From Marasmius tenuissimus (taxonomy: Eukaryota > Basidiomycota > Agaricomycetes > Agaricales > Marasmiaceae): a stretch of 64,000 bases of DNA. Position numbers and translations under genes: made by a program. The DNA is taken from contig JAQOTA010000060.1 of assembly GCA_029532415.1 (NCBI GenBank), positions 682,001 to 746,000 on the forward strand, read 5' to 3'. This document shows positions 34,246-46,151 of the stretch, one piece after another. The notes under the pieces are model-generated. The model worked only from the letters and a program-made list of their open reading frames with translations, made no database searches and had not been told where the DNA came from. Each line of letters begins with the position of its first letter. Position 1 is the stretch's first letter.

Positions 34246-37152
34246 TTAAACTGTGGCACCTGCTTCCTCAAAACTAGGGATCAATAAAGGGTCGTGTAGA
34301 TATAAGGTCTCCCAACCAATTCCTAGGGCTTGGTCTTGTTGTCCCGACCTAGGATGAAAAATAGTGACAGCATAAATGTTGACGCTGTGGATGCTGAGTT
34401 CAGGCTCACTAAGATTCATGATTCGGGCCCCACCCATTACACCTGTAAATGAGATTCCGCGTAAAAATAGAACTGGTGGGATTAGACGGACGTATCTTAC
34501 AGTTCTTGCGAAGGGGAGAATGTTCACAATATACTCCTCTTCGGCGCCGAATCATTTCACAACCAGAAATAACGATCTCGTTTCTCAGCGAAGTTTCATT
34601 CAGGGGATCGTACTGAACTCCCAAGCAAAAACAAGGAGTACTGAAACAAAGAAGGAATAAGAGCAACTCACGATATCGGTGTATGATAGACGGACCTGCT
34701 TCGTTCATACGTTGTTCGTGTCAATCGCGTTGAGGTAACTTGAAGAATTCCAACCAGTACCGCGCACCTCTTGGTCGACTTGTAATTCTCTCTCGTTGGA
34801 ATCCACCCCATGAACGTGAGCCATGTTCTCCCAATATCCCGCTGGTGCCCGCGAAGTTCCGATGCAACATCGTTGATGTATTATCGAACTTGAAGACAGC
34901 ATAAGTTCGGGTACTCGAATAACTTCATACAAGCTCATCATTACGAGCGGCACAGTGTAAGATCTCTCGAGGCTCTGGGTTCACCACGTCTAAGTTTGAC
35001 TTTGTGACGACGAAGAAAGAGTGCCATCCAGGTATGAACGTGAGGGGAAAGGAAGAGAGGCTCAAGCGCTTGTTCAATTTGACTTCGAGAGACCGGCCGG
35101 TGTCTAGATCCCGGTCCGAACCTTCCTGCCCAGTGCCCATTGCGCACGGACCACGACGTACGTCATACGCACCCACAAGCTTCCATATGTACATTGTACA
35201 CGCCAATTTCTTATCTTGCGAACTCTGTAAGATCACACTGAGTAAGTATAGACTGTACTTGGTTGTGAGTTGTAATGATACATATACACTCAGTCGGTAG
35301 TTCGTTGAGTGCTGGAAAGTACTTGATAGCAGGAAGGTAGGTGCGAGGTTGTATGCAGAGGAAGAAAATCGATAGCAAGTGAAAGCAAGCGTTCAAAAAC
35401 ATCGTCAATGTTATCTATAAGAAGATGATAGAGAAAAAGAGAAAAGCATCAGTCGAACTCTAAGCCCCACTCTCCGTCGCGGTCCTCATCCCATGTGTTC
35501 CGGCCCTAATTGGGATCTAATGAAAGGTAGGTGAATATAGTGGATCGTCTCAACATGTTCGCCTTGTCGGCCCTCGATATAGTGTATGGTACCCAACATT
35601 TCCAATTCATGGTTCTCGGATCATCAGAAAGCCCACAGCCTAGCTGAAAGACTTGAGATGCGTGTTACCTGGAGACTAAGATGGCGACATCGCCGGCTAC
35701 GCTCCCGAGACCATGTTCATCGCGATATTGTCTCTACCGCGAGAGCGGTAAGCAGAAACCTTTTTGCCACGTACTTACTCGCAACACATGCATGCCGCAT
35801 TCGATTCATTATTTACCTGCAACTCCACGTTTTTCCGAGTAAAGGTATTGAACCCGGAAGCTCGATCAAGTATCAGTGGCAATTAATCCCAACTGGACTC
35901 ATTCAGTCCTTTCCGAACGCCCCGGTGTGTAGCAGTGGCATGCGACTGGCGATATCGATCTCTATTCCACACATATACTCACTAGAAAAATATGCTTGTT
36001 ACCGCCTCACTCGCCTTCCGTTGGCCCATAAGCTATGTGCTCGACCAAAAACAGACAGTCCAAGAAGCTCGGGAGAAGTTCCCATATGCCTCCAATGCGG
36101 CACGAGAAAGCTGGGGGAATGTTGACTCCGCGGTCAACAGAGATACCTTGGCCCGGAATTACGAGGGCTGATGGGCACTGAAAAACAAAATCGAAGTCAG
36201 ATCTTGTGGCTGCCAGTGGGTGGTTTCGGGTAGAAAGTTACCTCGGGGTGGGTACATGAGCGATGGTCCAATCGTAGGACTTTGATAAGTCAACGAGGGA
36301 GGTGGAGAAACCACCAAGTCGCCGTTCTCTAGAAATCGGTACGAACCTACATTGAATGTGTGTGTCAGGAAGAGTTCGAGGAATCGACACGTTATCCTCG
36401 TGAGTCGTATCCAGTTGACCCGAAGGGTTGTTTCGTATCTCAAGCCATCAGTCTGGTGACGTTCATTGGGATCGAAAAAAATGCGCCGCGAAGGCCACCG
36501 TGAGGTTGATTAATGTTAGGAAGGGACGGTAAGAAGAATCCAAGTCTACAGATATCTTGGGTCTCAAGGTCCTCGTTGAAATGTGAGGGAATATGTACCT
36601 TAGCTTCCCTAATCAGGTACTCCTAGCCTAGAGCGCAATGAATATACCTGAGAAGCAGGACCTGAGCAATCTCCCGCCATAGCATAGAGGAAAGACGATA
36701 CAAGAGTTACCGTGGGTACATTGAGCCGTTTGCATGGTGCCCTGTACGTAGCGACGCCCGTAGTCGTGGCTCTGCACTTGGAGAGGCTCAACCAAGCGAT
36801 ATTGACTCTGGAGCGGCCTCTCGCGCGCGTCGGTTGAGCCGGGAGTTCCACCTTCTAAATTTGATCGAGGACGTGTGTAAGGCCACGGGAAAACCCTTGG
36901 CGATACGAGAGAATCGAGCAGATGTCTACCCAGGTGATAGGCCTGAGTTTCATGTTTTTCGCCGAATAAGAGTGAAGAGAGCAGATCGTCCGCGCAAAAC
37001 AAGGAATGCTCACCTCCGTGAACCATGGAGTTGGTGAGAGTTTGTACTTTTGAGGCAAGTGTGTGGACGTTGCTACCTACTTGCCAAATAGTTCCGCTGA
37101 AACCCGCGGTTCTGCCTGTAATCGCCTCTGGGAAAGCCCGTTCGAAGTCCAT
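34246..37152 (-). other. Poorly coding 2.9 kb; possible unrecognised gene(s) or relics on the minus strand
   Basis: Several protein-like minus-strand segments are present but I could not chain them into one trustworthy gene. They include a possible first exon starting at 37152 (MDFERAFPEAITGRTAGFSG, running to TNSMVHGG with donor GTGAGC). Another is a segment near 36.2-36.4 kb (ENGDLVVSPPPSLTYQS to MYPPR, donor GTAACT), and another near 36.0-36.17 kb begins ALVIPGQGISVDRGVNIPP. A possible C-terminus is near 35.46-35.52 kb (NTWDEDRDGEWGLEFD then stop), and a block lies at 34.25-34.5 kb (GIGWETLYLHDPLLIPSFEE). No domain is recognised. Possibilities are one or two diverged lineage-specific genes with small introns, or a decayed region. 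Plus-strand frames here look like shadows. Confidence 0.25.
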
Positions 37153-37238
37153 GCTGTTTACGGTGGTCTCAGCTCGTCCATCAGGCCCTTCGTCCCACTA
37201 CTACGCTTATGGTCTCGGTCTAGAGCGAAAAATTTTTG

Positions 37239-37266
37239 ATATCGACTATCGATATTCAATAGTCGA
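37239..37266. repeat. Two overlapping, mutually exclusive inverted repeats
   Basis: ATATCGA-CTA-TCGATAT at 37239-37255 (7-bp arms, 3-nt loop) overlaps TCGACTAT and ATAGTCGA at 37242-37249 and 37259-37266 (8-bp arms, 9-nt loop). Both are perfect. They are in non-coding DNA between the unassigned region and RPS23. Function is unknown. Confidence 0.55.
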
Positions 37267-37673
37267 AGGGTAAATCAAAAGCTAAGTGTGACAAAAGTAG
37301 CAATTTCTATAGGTGCCCAGTGAATAGCGGAGATCGGGGGAGAGGTTGGTAACCTGCCAAGATGCCGTGCCCGGCCGAGCTTCGCGTTTCAGAAATTGTG
37401 AGCTGGAAGAAAATTTAGTAGTGGAGCACCAGTAAATGAGCTCAGAGGAAGCTGGCCGTATTGTGGACGCCAATCTGTAAAGGTTGAAGCAGACGCGGAA
37501 GCGCGTCGCGACGTGAACGGTCGTGGGAGAGCCGGACCGTGTCTGTCATGTGATACAGTTGCTCGTTTGTCGGAGTTTAAAAACACAGCAGTTCTAACAG
37601 ATAAGGTTTCGGGAAACAGCGGACACGGCCGCTTAGCCATCCCAGTGCCTTTGTATCGTCCTCAACCTCAAGA

Positions 37674-38335
37674 ATGGGCTGTAAGCATCGTCGCCATCGT
37701 TGAAGAAGCAATCTCTTATGTTTTCCTAGCCAACAAACCCCGTGGACTTCAGGCCGCTCGCAAGCTCAGAAACGACCGACGGGACAACCGCTGGGTGCGT
37801 GGTCAACTTCATTTTTTCTGTCGCTCGATCTTGACGATTTTATTACGTTCGATAGGCGGACAAAGCCTACAAAAAACGTGCCCTCGGAAACGTCTACAAG
37901 ACCTCACCGACTGGAGGATCTTCTCATGCTAAGGGAATCGTGTTGGAGAAAGTCGGTGTCGAGGCGAAGCAACCCAACTCTGCTATCCGAAAATGTGTGA
38001 GGGTTCAGTTGATTAAAAACGGAAAGAAGGTCACCGCTTTCGTCCCCGTACGTTCTGGTCTCTATCGACACCGTGTTTTCGTGCTCACCTTTTCATCACC
38101 TGTAGAACGACGGTTGCCTTAACTTTGTCGATGAGAACGACGAAGTCCTCATCTCCGGTTTCGGTCGCCGTGGTAAGGCAAAGGGTGATATTCCCGGTGT
38201 CCGTTTCAAGATCGTGAAGGTGTCCGGTGTTGGTCTGCTTGCCCTCTGGAAGGAGAAGAAGGTACGTGCACACGAGGGTCTTTCTGTCATGTCTGTAGTA
38301 TTGACTTTGTACTGTAGGAGAAGCCCAGATCATAA
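37674..38335 (+). CDS. RPS23: 40S ribosomal protein uS12 (RPS23)
   Basis: All five exons were resolved: 37674-37680, 37730-37794, 37856-38047, 38106-38261 and 38318-38335. They code for exactly 145 aa, the normal length. The first coding exon is only 7 nt (ATGGGCT), giving [15 protein letters not shown] after splicing. The decoding-centre loop [15 protein letters not shown] (PNSA motif; the preceding Pro is the site hydroxylated in many eukaryotes) and the C-terminal [19 protein letters not shown] are intact. It sits at the shoulder/A-site of the small subunit and controls decoding fidelity. Four introns in 660 bp is typical of basidiomycete ribosomal protein genes. Confidence 0.97.
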
Positions 38336-38531
38336 ACAATCATAGCTGTTGTCCCTCTTCTCTCTTACTGTGTCTATATGATCATGTATTGCTCACCATG
38401 CACTCCCATCCACAATTAAGCACATTATGGTCGTTGGGTCCCAAGTCCACAAGCCCATAAAAAATTACGATCAGATCGCGTGAGAAGAGCTGTCAATGAG
38501 TACCAACCATGTGTGAACAGCCGAGATATTC

Positions 38532-40125
38532 ATGGCCCTTCATCCTCCCCCTCGAAAAGCACCCCCTCCGCCTCCAAGGAGAGCTTCCAGTATCTTGACC
38601 AAACTAGATGACGAAGAACCTGAGGAAAACCAGAAACCATTGGGCATAGCTGCCCGTATTGCCAATCTTCGACTGAACCAAGTTGGGGTGCCTCCGACAA
38701 ATCGACTCGCCAGAGAACCAGAGCCTGTTATAGCGCCAGTCGTTGACGAGCCCATTCAGGTCGATGAGGATGTGGTCGATGAGCCTGTAGGCGCGGTGGT
38801 GCGTGCTCCCCAACCTACCTGGGAAGAAATAGAATCACGGTGACAATATCCCATTCTTTTTGGTTGTGTTCGATACTGAACACGCACCAATACTAATGCT
38901 TAGGGGTGCTGCTTTTGTTCGTGCTGTTCGTCGTGAGCCACCGCCAATACCAGGAGAAGGAAAGGATGCTACAGTGCCCCCACCTCTGCCTGGAAGGCGA
39001 AAGATGCCTCCAATACCTGCTCGCCTTCCCACCCCTCCTCCTGAACCCGAGCCCGAGCCGGAGACTCAAGAACATGACCCATATTCGCAATCAAATGAGG
39101 CCTACGGAGAGGAAGAACAAACTCAGAGCTGCATAAAATGCCACGATTTCTCCTTCATCGACGACCACGCTGCTCAATTTCCACGACACACGGTAACCTC
39201 CCTCGATCAGCTCGCTTATGACTTGACTTCCCCCTGGACATCTGAAACCGAAAAGTTCAGAGCGCTATTCACCTGGCTGCACCACAACGTAGCCTACGAT
39301 GCCCAAGCTTTCTTTTCCGGGAACCTTCGAGCAGCAACTCCCGAATCGACATTCCAGTCCGGTCTAGCAGTGTGTGATGGATATGCCGGGCTGTTTACGT
39401 CCTTGGCGGAACGTGCAGGGCTGCAGGCCTACAAGGTCTCTGGTCATGGGAAGGGCTTCGGATACGTCTCTCCCGACGTGAACGCTCCTTCGCCTCCGTT
39501 TGACATGAATCACGCTTGGAACTGTGCCCTCATGGACGGCGACTGGCGGCTAATCGACAGTTGTTGGGGTGCCGGACATGTCGATGGTGCTGCGTACCAT
39601 CCCAAGTTCAACCCAAGCTGGTTCATCTCCAGTAACGCAGAGTTTGGGAAGCGCCACTATCCTGAAGATCCAGGTTACCAGCTCTTAACGGACGAAGAGG
39701 GCGGAGCAGTTTCGTGGGAGGACTATATCATGGTTCCAGAAGGACCAGTCATCTTCACCGACTTCCACGACCAAAACTTCTCTCCCCACTACCTGCAGCC
39801 TGACGTGAAATATGTACAGGGAGGTTCGAATGTCAGTTTCCATCTGTTCAAGCATTGCGAGCATATGTCCACTGCGGACGCGGATAATTATGTATTCTTC
39901 CTCAATACCCCCGGTGACACCAGAACACCCCTACGCTCGAATACAGAAGGTGGATGGAGCGCGACGGTGTATATACCCCCAGGAGCTGGCGGAGAGGTTT
40001 CCATTTTCTATGTAAAGGAGGTGAACGGACAGGACGCCAAGGGACTTGGTGTGCAAGGCTTCAACGCCTCTATGGGTAGAACGGCCATGGCTTTTGGGGG
40101 TCTATGTAGATGGACCGTAACTTAG
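38532..40125 (+). CDS. Proline-rich protein with transglutaminase-like domain (Cyk3-related)
   Basis: Two exons joined by a short intron (38841 to about 38903) that splits the Arg codon in ESR-GAAF; about 508 aa. The N-terminal 170 residues are Pro-rich with several SH3-ligand-like PxxP runs (HPPPRKAPPPPPRRAS, PPPLPGRRKMPPIP). The TGc domain follows: CIKCHDFSFID, DLTSPWTSETEKFRALFTWL, catalytic-position Cys in LAVCDGYAGLFTSLAERAG (about residue 259), His in NHAWNCALMDGDW and Asp in RLIDSCWG. All three triad positions are filled. The C-terminal half matches the KY/Cyk3 group of cytoskeletal TGc proteins. Yeast Cyk3 acts in cytokinesis and has an N-terminal SH3; none is seen here. Many family members are thought not to be active enzymes. 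Confidence 0.85.
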
Positions 40126-40205
40126 AGGCAATCAGATCATATTAGTAGCATATTCGCCATATTACAGAGAACTCCGTTCGAGCAAAGGGAGATAAAAAAA
40201 GTCAA

Positions 40206-42368
40206 TCAGCATGGCACCCGTACACCAACACCCTCCAGATACTTTGTCAAATCCGCAATCAGCTCCAACTGCTCATCCACGGTAAGACCACCAACAATAG
40301 TCTGTAGGACAGAGCCGACAGTGACGCTGTTTTGGCGTATCAAGCTGCTGTAGTACACATAGGTGAAGACGCCCATCAAGAATCTGCGCAACTTGTGAGG
40401 ATCATTCAATCATACTGGGAACATGACAAAACTCACTGGCAGTCCATACGGTCGGTCATCCCTCCGTGTCCAGGAATGCTGTCGCCAAAGTCCTTGATGT
40501 CAAACGCGCGTTTGAAACCAGAGGCGAAGAAACCTCCGAAAGGTGCTACGAGCGAAGCGAAGGAGGACATGACCAGGAGATGTCCGAAATATGGAACGTA
40601 TGGGATAGTAGTGATGGTGCGTCCAAGCTGCAACGTCGATCAGGAAACGTTAAATGAAGCTTCCATGGAAGAAGGCTCACAGCAGTAGAGATCAAAGCCG
40701 TGAAAGGCGCCGGGATCTGCCATTCCTTCCACAGGAAGACAGGGTTTGGCACACACTGGACGTTGCTAAAAGCGCTGACTCCCAAGTCGTGCACGGGGCA
40801 GATCATATAATTGAACCGCATGAAGTACGCTCCCCACACCAGACTGAACAGCATAGTGCACCAGAATGCACCCAAAAAGCCCTCCCACGTTTTCTTCGGG
40901 GAAAGTGCAATCAAGGGAGTGCGCCCGAGGGTGATACCACAGATATACGCGAAGACGTCATTGCAAATAACCAACGAGGCGGGCACCCAGAACCAAATCA
41001 ATCCTTCCAAGATGTTGTTCACGACGAAATGACTATCAGGAAAGACGTGAGCAGCGATTCGGACATGACGGCCTGATGCGTACCTGGAAACCACAATCAA
41101 GAGCAAACTCATATGTACCCAACAAAAAAGTCCGAATTGTTGCTTGAGATATCCCTTCTTCAAAGACGTCACAAATCCGACGAAGCCGATAGTGTAGAGT
41201 GTGAAGCTGATGATTCGGTGATTCGTTGCGAAGGCATGGAGCTGGGCGTCAGAGAATACAACGTGCTAATTTCAGGAGGCGTGAGCAGTGATACAGAGGG
41301 TATACACGACGGAATATTCTCACCTTGAAGTAGTAGATGATACTCTCGCCATAGAGGAAGTAGTTCGTGACCGCAAAGAAGTACCAGTTCAGTGTCTTGC
41401 TCCAGGGGTCCTTCCTCTTTTCCGCCGATTTGTCGTTCTTCGGGGATGATTTCAAGGAGAACAAAGCTGTGACTTCCCGGTACACGAGAGTCTGGCAAAG
41501 CATGACCAGAATGATCATGTAGGCGTGGCCTAGCAGCAATAATCCTAAGGAAGTGATATTTCAACGGCAAATCTCAACTTGCTAATGTGTCAAACTCACC
41601 AATGAAGCCTCCAATCATGATGAACGTCCAAAGTGTCCGCGTCAAGATGGCCTGCTTCTTCTTCTCATCATTTGAAGGAGGTGGTGCAACTGCATGGGTG
41701 GCAGCAGGTTTCGTAGCTTCCGGTTCGTCTTGTTTGACCGTCTCCTTCTTAACCGTCTCCTTCTGCGAAACTACCGGTGCAACTGGCTCTGGCTTCGGTT
41801 CTGGTGCACGCACTGGAGCTACGGTAGGCTTGGGTGGTGCCTTCTCTTTGACTGGTGTCGGTTCTGGCTCCTTAGGAGGCGGTTGTGGTTGTGGAACTGA
41901 CAACTCAACTGCTGGTTTGGGCGGAGCCGGGAACGTCGACGCGTCCGGTTTTGCTTCGACCATAGGTAGAGGAGGTGCAGCAGGTTCGCTGGATTGCGTT
42001 GGTTCCGTCTCCACTGGTTCTGGTGTTGACGCCGACGTCGTATCTTCACTGTGTTTGCCATTTGGTGCTGCCTTCTCTTTCTTCTGCTGGGCCTCCATAC
42101 GCGACTTTTGTTTCGACTCCTTAGCTTCTTTTTTCGCCTTTTTCATAGCAGTCTTGGTCATTTTCTGCGGGGGGAGTGACGCTACCTCCAATGCAGGACT
42201 AAAGAAGAATGATTTTGTTGAAGAACTTGAATTGAAGGGCTATGACGAGACACACCTCGACTCGGAGGTCTCCTCAACCAGCTCTTCTTCGCTCTCTTCA
42301 CCTCCAGAGTCAACAGCGAGAGCAGAGAACATCGTCTGAGAAGCAAAGCGGCTTTTGGCAGTACTCAT
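40206..42368 (-). CDS. CDS1: Phosphatidate cytidylyltransferase (CDP-diacylglycerol synthase)
   Basis: Makes CDP-diacylglycerol from CTP and phosphatidate in the ER membrane, feeding PI, PS, PG and cardiolipin synthesis. The polytopic core runs from [15 protein letters not shown] through [20 protein letters not shown], the [18 protein letters not shown] and [13 protein letters not shown] segments. It reaches the family signature [19 protein letters not shown] then [12 protein letters not shown]. The stop is at 40206. Start ATG at 42368 ([19 protein letters not shown]). The extra N-terminus of about 230 aa is unusual: an acidic piece, a Lys/Ala-rich piece ([18 protein letters not shown]) and a Pro/Glu-rich stretch. 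It is continuous in frame with the first TM exon, so it is not a separate gene. Its stop codon lies 80 bp from that of the convergent transglutaminase-like gene. Confidence 0.94.
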
Positions 42369-42657
42369 GATGGAGGAAAGGAGTCAAGAAGGAAGTGAGG
42401 TCAGAGTTCGGTGAACAAGCCGACTGACTGCGAAATTGAATGAGGGCTGTCGTCACACCGCCGCGGCGCACCGAGTACAAAATCATAAATAACACATCAA
42501 TAATTGCAACATTGGTGTTGATACAGGAATGATTATACGATACGTCTAGTCCTCAGTAATGCATGTTTTAGTGTCTACGACGATGACTAGCTACCGAATG
42601 GTCCGATGAAATCAATGCACAACCGCGTCGAAATTCGACTGAGGATCGACCAGCAGA

Positions 42658-45600
42658 CTAGAATTTCCATTCCTCGTCGACCCCCATTGCCCAGGGAACT
42701 ACAAAAATAATTTTGATGAGACGAGAAAGTTATACTTCCGAAATTGGCACATACACTTGGTCATCAATGTCTTCGAGAACAGCTTCTCGACTGGGACATC
42801 ATGAATCTTGCACCACGCTGCGGTAATGCTGTCCATTGCATCAGCGAAAGAACCTTCGTCTTTATACTATGAAACACGTACCGTGGATCGAGATAATTAA
42901 TTTTACTGCACGGACGCGAAAGTCAGTAAGGATGAGCCACACGACGCGAGGCAAGAAGCAAACCTGGTGCTGAGAGCGACCTCTTTGCCCTCGTCCCTGT
43001 CCGTCATTTGCAACTTGAACGTCTTGACCTTCTCTGAGAGCTTGTCTATCATCTCTATCAGCTTCTCTTCACTTTTAGGGTTCTTCAGCGTCGCTTTTTC
43101 CTTCCCGCGCTCCTTCTCGAGCTGCTTGAAGTCGGCCTCAACAGCCTTGATTTTGGCTTTCAATGCAGACTCGTCCTGAGGCTTGCTACCTTCCTCAACG
43201 GCCTTCTCATTATCCTTAGCAAATTTCTTCTCAACCTTCTCGATCTCCTTGGCTTTCAGATTCTCCTCATGCTCAGCAACCCAGTCTTCGTCAAGATCTG
43301 ACGCATCTTCATCCTCCTCCGTAAACTTGGCTTTCTTCTTGTATTTGGCGTCGAGACCGAAAAGGGCATGGCGAAGCTTCATTCGATCATATCTCAGCGC
43401 TCTGAGCTGTATGAAACGTCAGGTTCATTATTGAATGTCGCCTAACGGGCAAGTTCATACCTTGTACTTCATCTTCTCCATGGACTGGTCATGGGTTTTC
43501 GGAACACTCCTTTGATGGTTACAAAGGATGGCAACGAGTCGGTTAGCCTTATTGTAGGCATTGAGCTTTTCTTGGAGCGTGGTATTCTCGAGGCTGTTCT
43601 CATCAAGCAGCCGCTGGAAGGTGATGGAGGCGTTGTAAGTACGGAAGACCTTCGCGGTCAGCCCTTTCATCTCGGCGTTCAGATGTTTGTTGAGCGTCGA
43701 GGTCTACACAGGTTCAGTAAACCATCAACGTGCGTGTAGGGCGTTGGCGAACTCACGTTGACTCGGTCAAACAAACTGTCATCATCTTCCTTGCTTTCCT
43801 TGAATATCTTAATGTTCTTGAAGACTTGGTTGTCGACCGTGACTCTGTTGTAGTATCTGATCGAGTCTTTGCCCAGGAAATCGAAGATGATAAAGTTCGG
43901 AGGCTCCAGCGTAACGTGTTCACATCGGAGCGAGCAACAACCCACGGTATCGGCCTCATCCTCTCCCTTTTCGTTACCCGCTCGAAGCGCCAGTTTATCG
44001 ATGAAGTACATCGCAGTCGCACGTTGACGCTCCGCCATGACTTTGGACTTGAGATCAGCCGTATAGTTTTGGCGAATGCGCTCGACATGGTTCTAGGCAG
44101 GCATCGCGTTAGGACCGACATTGGCGGCATCGATAGGAAACCAACCTTAAGCTCTCGGGCCTTCTCGAACTTCATCATGTCACTCTGGCCTTTAAGAGAA
44201 CTGCCGGCAGCGAGGAAGACGTATTTGTGGCTTTGGTTGATGTTTTCCGTCCAGGTGGCGAGCCAGGTGACAGTATTGTCGTGCTGGATAGACTTCCATT
44301 TCCCCGGCATGTTGGGAACTGGGACTGGCGCATCCTTTCCAATGTTCAAAGTGATATCTTCCGGTCTTACTCGGAACTAATGAACGGTGTCAGTCCACGT
44401 AGATAACGAGGTGAAAGAAGGTGGGTCACCTTGAGGGAACCCTTACGTGGGTGCTCTCCGCGTCCTCTGAATAGACCGGGCGGTTCAACTCTGAAGTTCC
44501 CAACCTTCTCTTTGCGACCATCGAGGAGGCACGTCGTGTACTTGGCCTCGGCTTCGTCTTTCTGCTTCTTCAGCTCTTTCTTTTCCGCAGATGTCATGCT
44601 CTTCTTCTTCGCCTTTTCCGCCTCTATATGCTCGAAGATAGGTCGGAAGTCGCACTTTGAAAAGTTCATTATTCGAATGCCGTTTTTCTGAACAACTGTC
44701 AGAGCCAATGCCATTGTTAGAATAGGACAGACTGACCGGTGGATGGTTCTGAAGAACTTTCTTCCAGTCATCAAAGAAGTTCTTGTTGAACGTCGCGTCT
44801 TTAGCATGGTCCGTCTCTATGAGTGCAGCATAGAAACCAGCCACTTCTTCGGAGGCGGGCGGCAGATCCACTTCTTGGCCTTCACAGAAATAATGAGCGA
44901 AAACGATTGAAATAAGAGGGAAAAACGCGTACCACCATACTTCATCTTCACGTCCGACGGTAGAGGCTCGTAAGGTGGTGGGAAGAATACACCGTTATGC
45001 TCAAGTGTCTGCCACTTGACAGAGCTGTCGTCCTGAGGGTCGGCATCCCACCAACGATATACCTCTTCTTCTGGTTCATCCTTCTTCTTCCTCCCCTTGC
45101 CCTTCGTAGGGGACTTCTCTTCCTCGTCCTTCTCTTTCTTAGTCTTCGAGGCTCTCTTCTTTGGCTTGGAGCCCTCGCCGTCGGACTCCTCCTCCTGCTT
45201 GGTCTTCTTAGCGGGTGCTTTCTTCTTGGAGGATTTAGCAGGCTTGTCCTCATCAGAGGAGGGTTCCACGTCACTTTCTTCCTTAACCTTCCGCTTCCGG
45301 GCAGGCTTGCTCGCGCCTCCCCCAGAGGCTTCACTCTTCACTCTCTTCCGCGGCGGCTTCCTTGTCAAGGGCGTGTCGTCGTCATCGTCGGTAGATTCCT
45401 CTTTGACTACGGCCTTCTTGACTCCGTTTCGTTTAGCACGCGAAGCGGGAACAGTAGTCACCTCTGCTGCGCCAGGCATACGAACAGCGGCGGTTGTCGA
45501 CTGTTTGGGTGGTGAAGAGGCGAGGGGAGTGTCATCGTCGCTGGAGCTATCGGAAACGACTGGCTTCTTCCGTTTGCGAGGTGGGAGCACAGACTGTCCA

Positions 45601-45857
45601 GTCGTCTGTGACTAAGTCGAGATGAGTCAACACACATGGCCAGGGCAAGTCAGTTGGTTTGGACAAGTCCACGAAGTTACAATTCGAAGACACACCAAAG
45701 GGACGTCGTCGTCGTCATCATCATCCATGTCGACGTCCATGCCGTCGCTGTATCTGGCATTCCTGCCATTGATATGGCCGTTGACAGCGTTCTTCGCGGG
45801 GCTTGATGAGGCTAGGGGACGGTCATCGTCCGAGAGGTAGGTTGTGTCGCCAGACAT
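42658..45857 (-). CDS. TOP1: DNA topoisomerase I (type IB)
   Basis: Nuclear enzyme relaxing supercoils by nicking one strand through a 3'-phosphotyrosine. Start ATG at 45857 ([19 protein letters not shown]). The N-terminus is charged, Lys/Ser/Asp-rich with NLS-like runs ([24 protein letters not shown]). The core domain begins [20 protein letters not shown]; later blocks include [102 protein letters not shown] (catalytic Arg) and [11 protein letters not shown] (catalytic His). A charged coiled-coil linker follows, then SKINYLDPR with the active Tyr at 42893-42895. The last exons give [20 protein letters not shown] and [13 protein letters not shown], stop 42658. About 900 aa. The Tyr sits on a 24-nt microexon. 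Confidence 0.96.
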
Positions 45858-46151
45858 AATTTAGAGAAAAGAGTGGGGTCACTGATGTTGTGGTCCCAGA
45901 AGAAGTGAGAAAGGGAAGAGAAACTGGGGGAAGGGAAGAAGTTGGACTTGGACGTTTAAAGCGGTGGCAGGGTATTGATGGAATTTTCGCAGAGTCCGCC
46001 GAAGCCGGCCCTAAAGTTCCAAAGTCACGTCACAAGTGACATTAAGCGTCACATTTGCTACCGAGACTTTCCCCAAACGCCCAACCACGCCAAAGTGAGG
46101 TTCCTTGTATCCTGTTTCTCCGCTTATCTTATTGACCCATAATTTGCAGCA

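Noticed and set aside
35586..36125. 179-codon plus-strand open frame in the poorly coding island.
   Set aside because: No motif and odd composition; the minus strand of the same stretch has better splice-bounded segments. Not called as a gene.
41587..42339. 250-codon plus-strand frame opposite the CDS1 N-terminal extension.
   Set aside because: Gly/Ser-rich antisense shadow of a Pro/Ala/Glu-rich coding exon.
44997..45615. Two overlapping 172-codon plus-strand frames opposite the TOP1 N-terminus.
   Set aside because: Leu/Ser-rich shadows of the Lys/Ser/Asp-rich coding strand.
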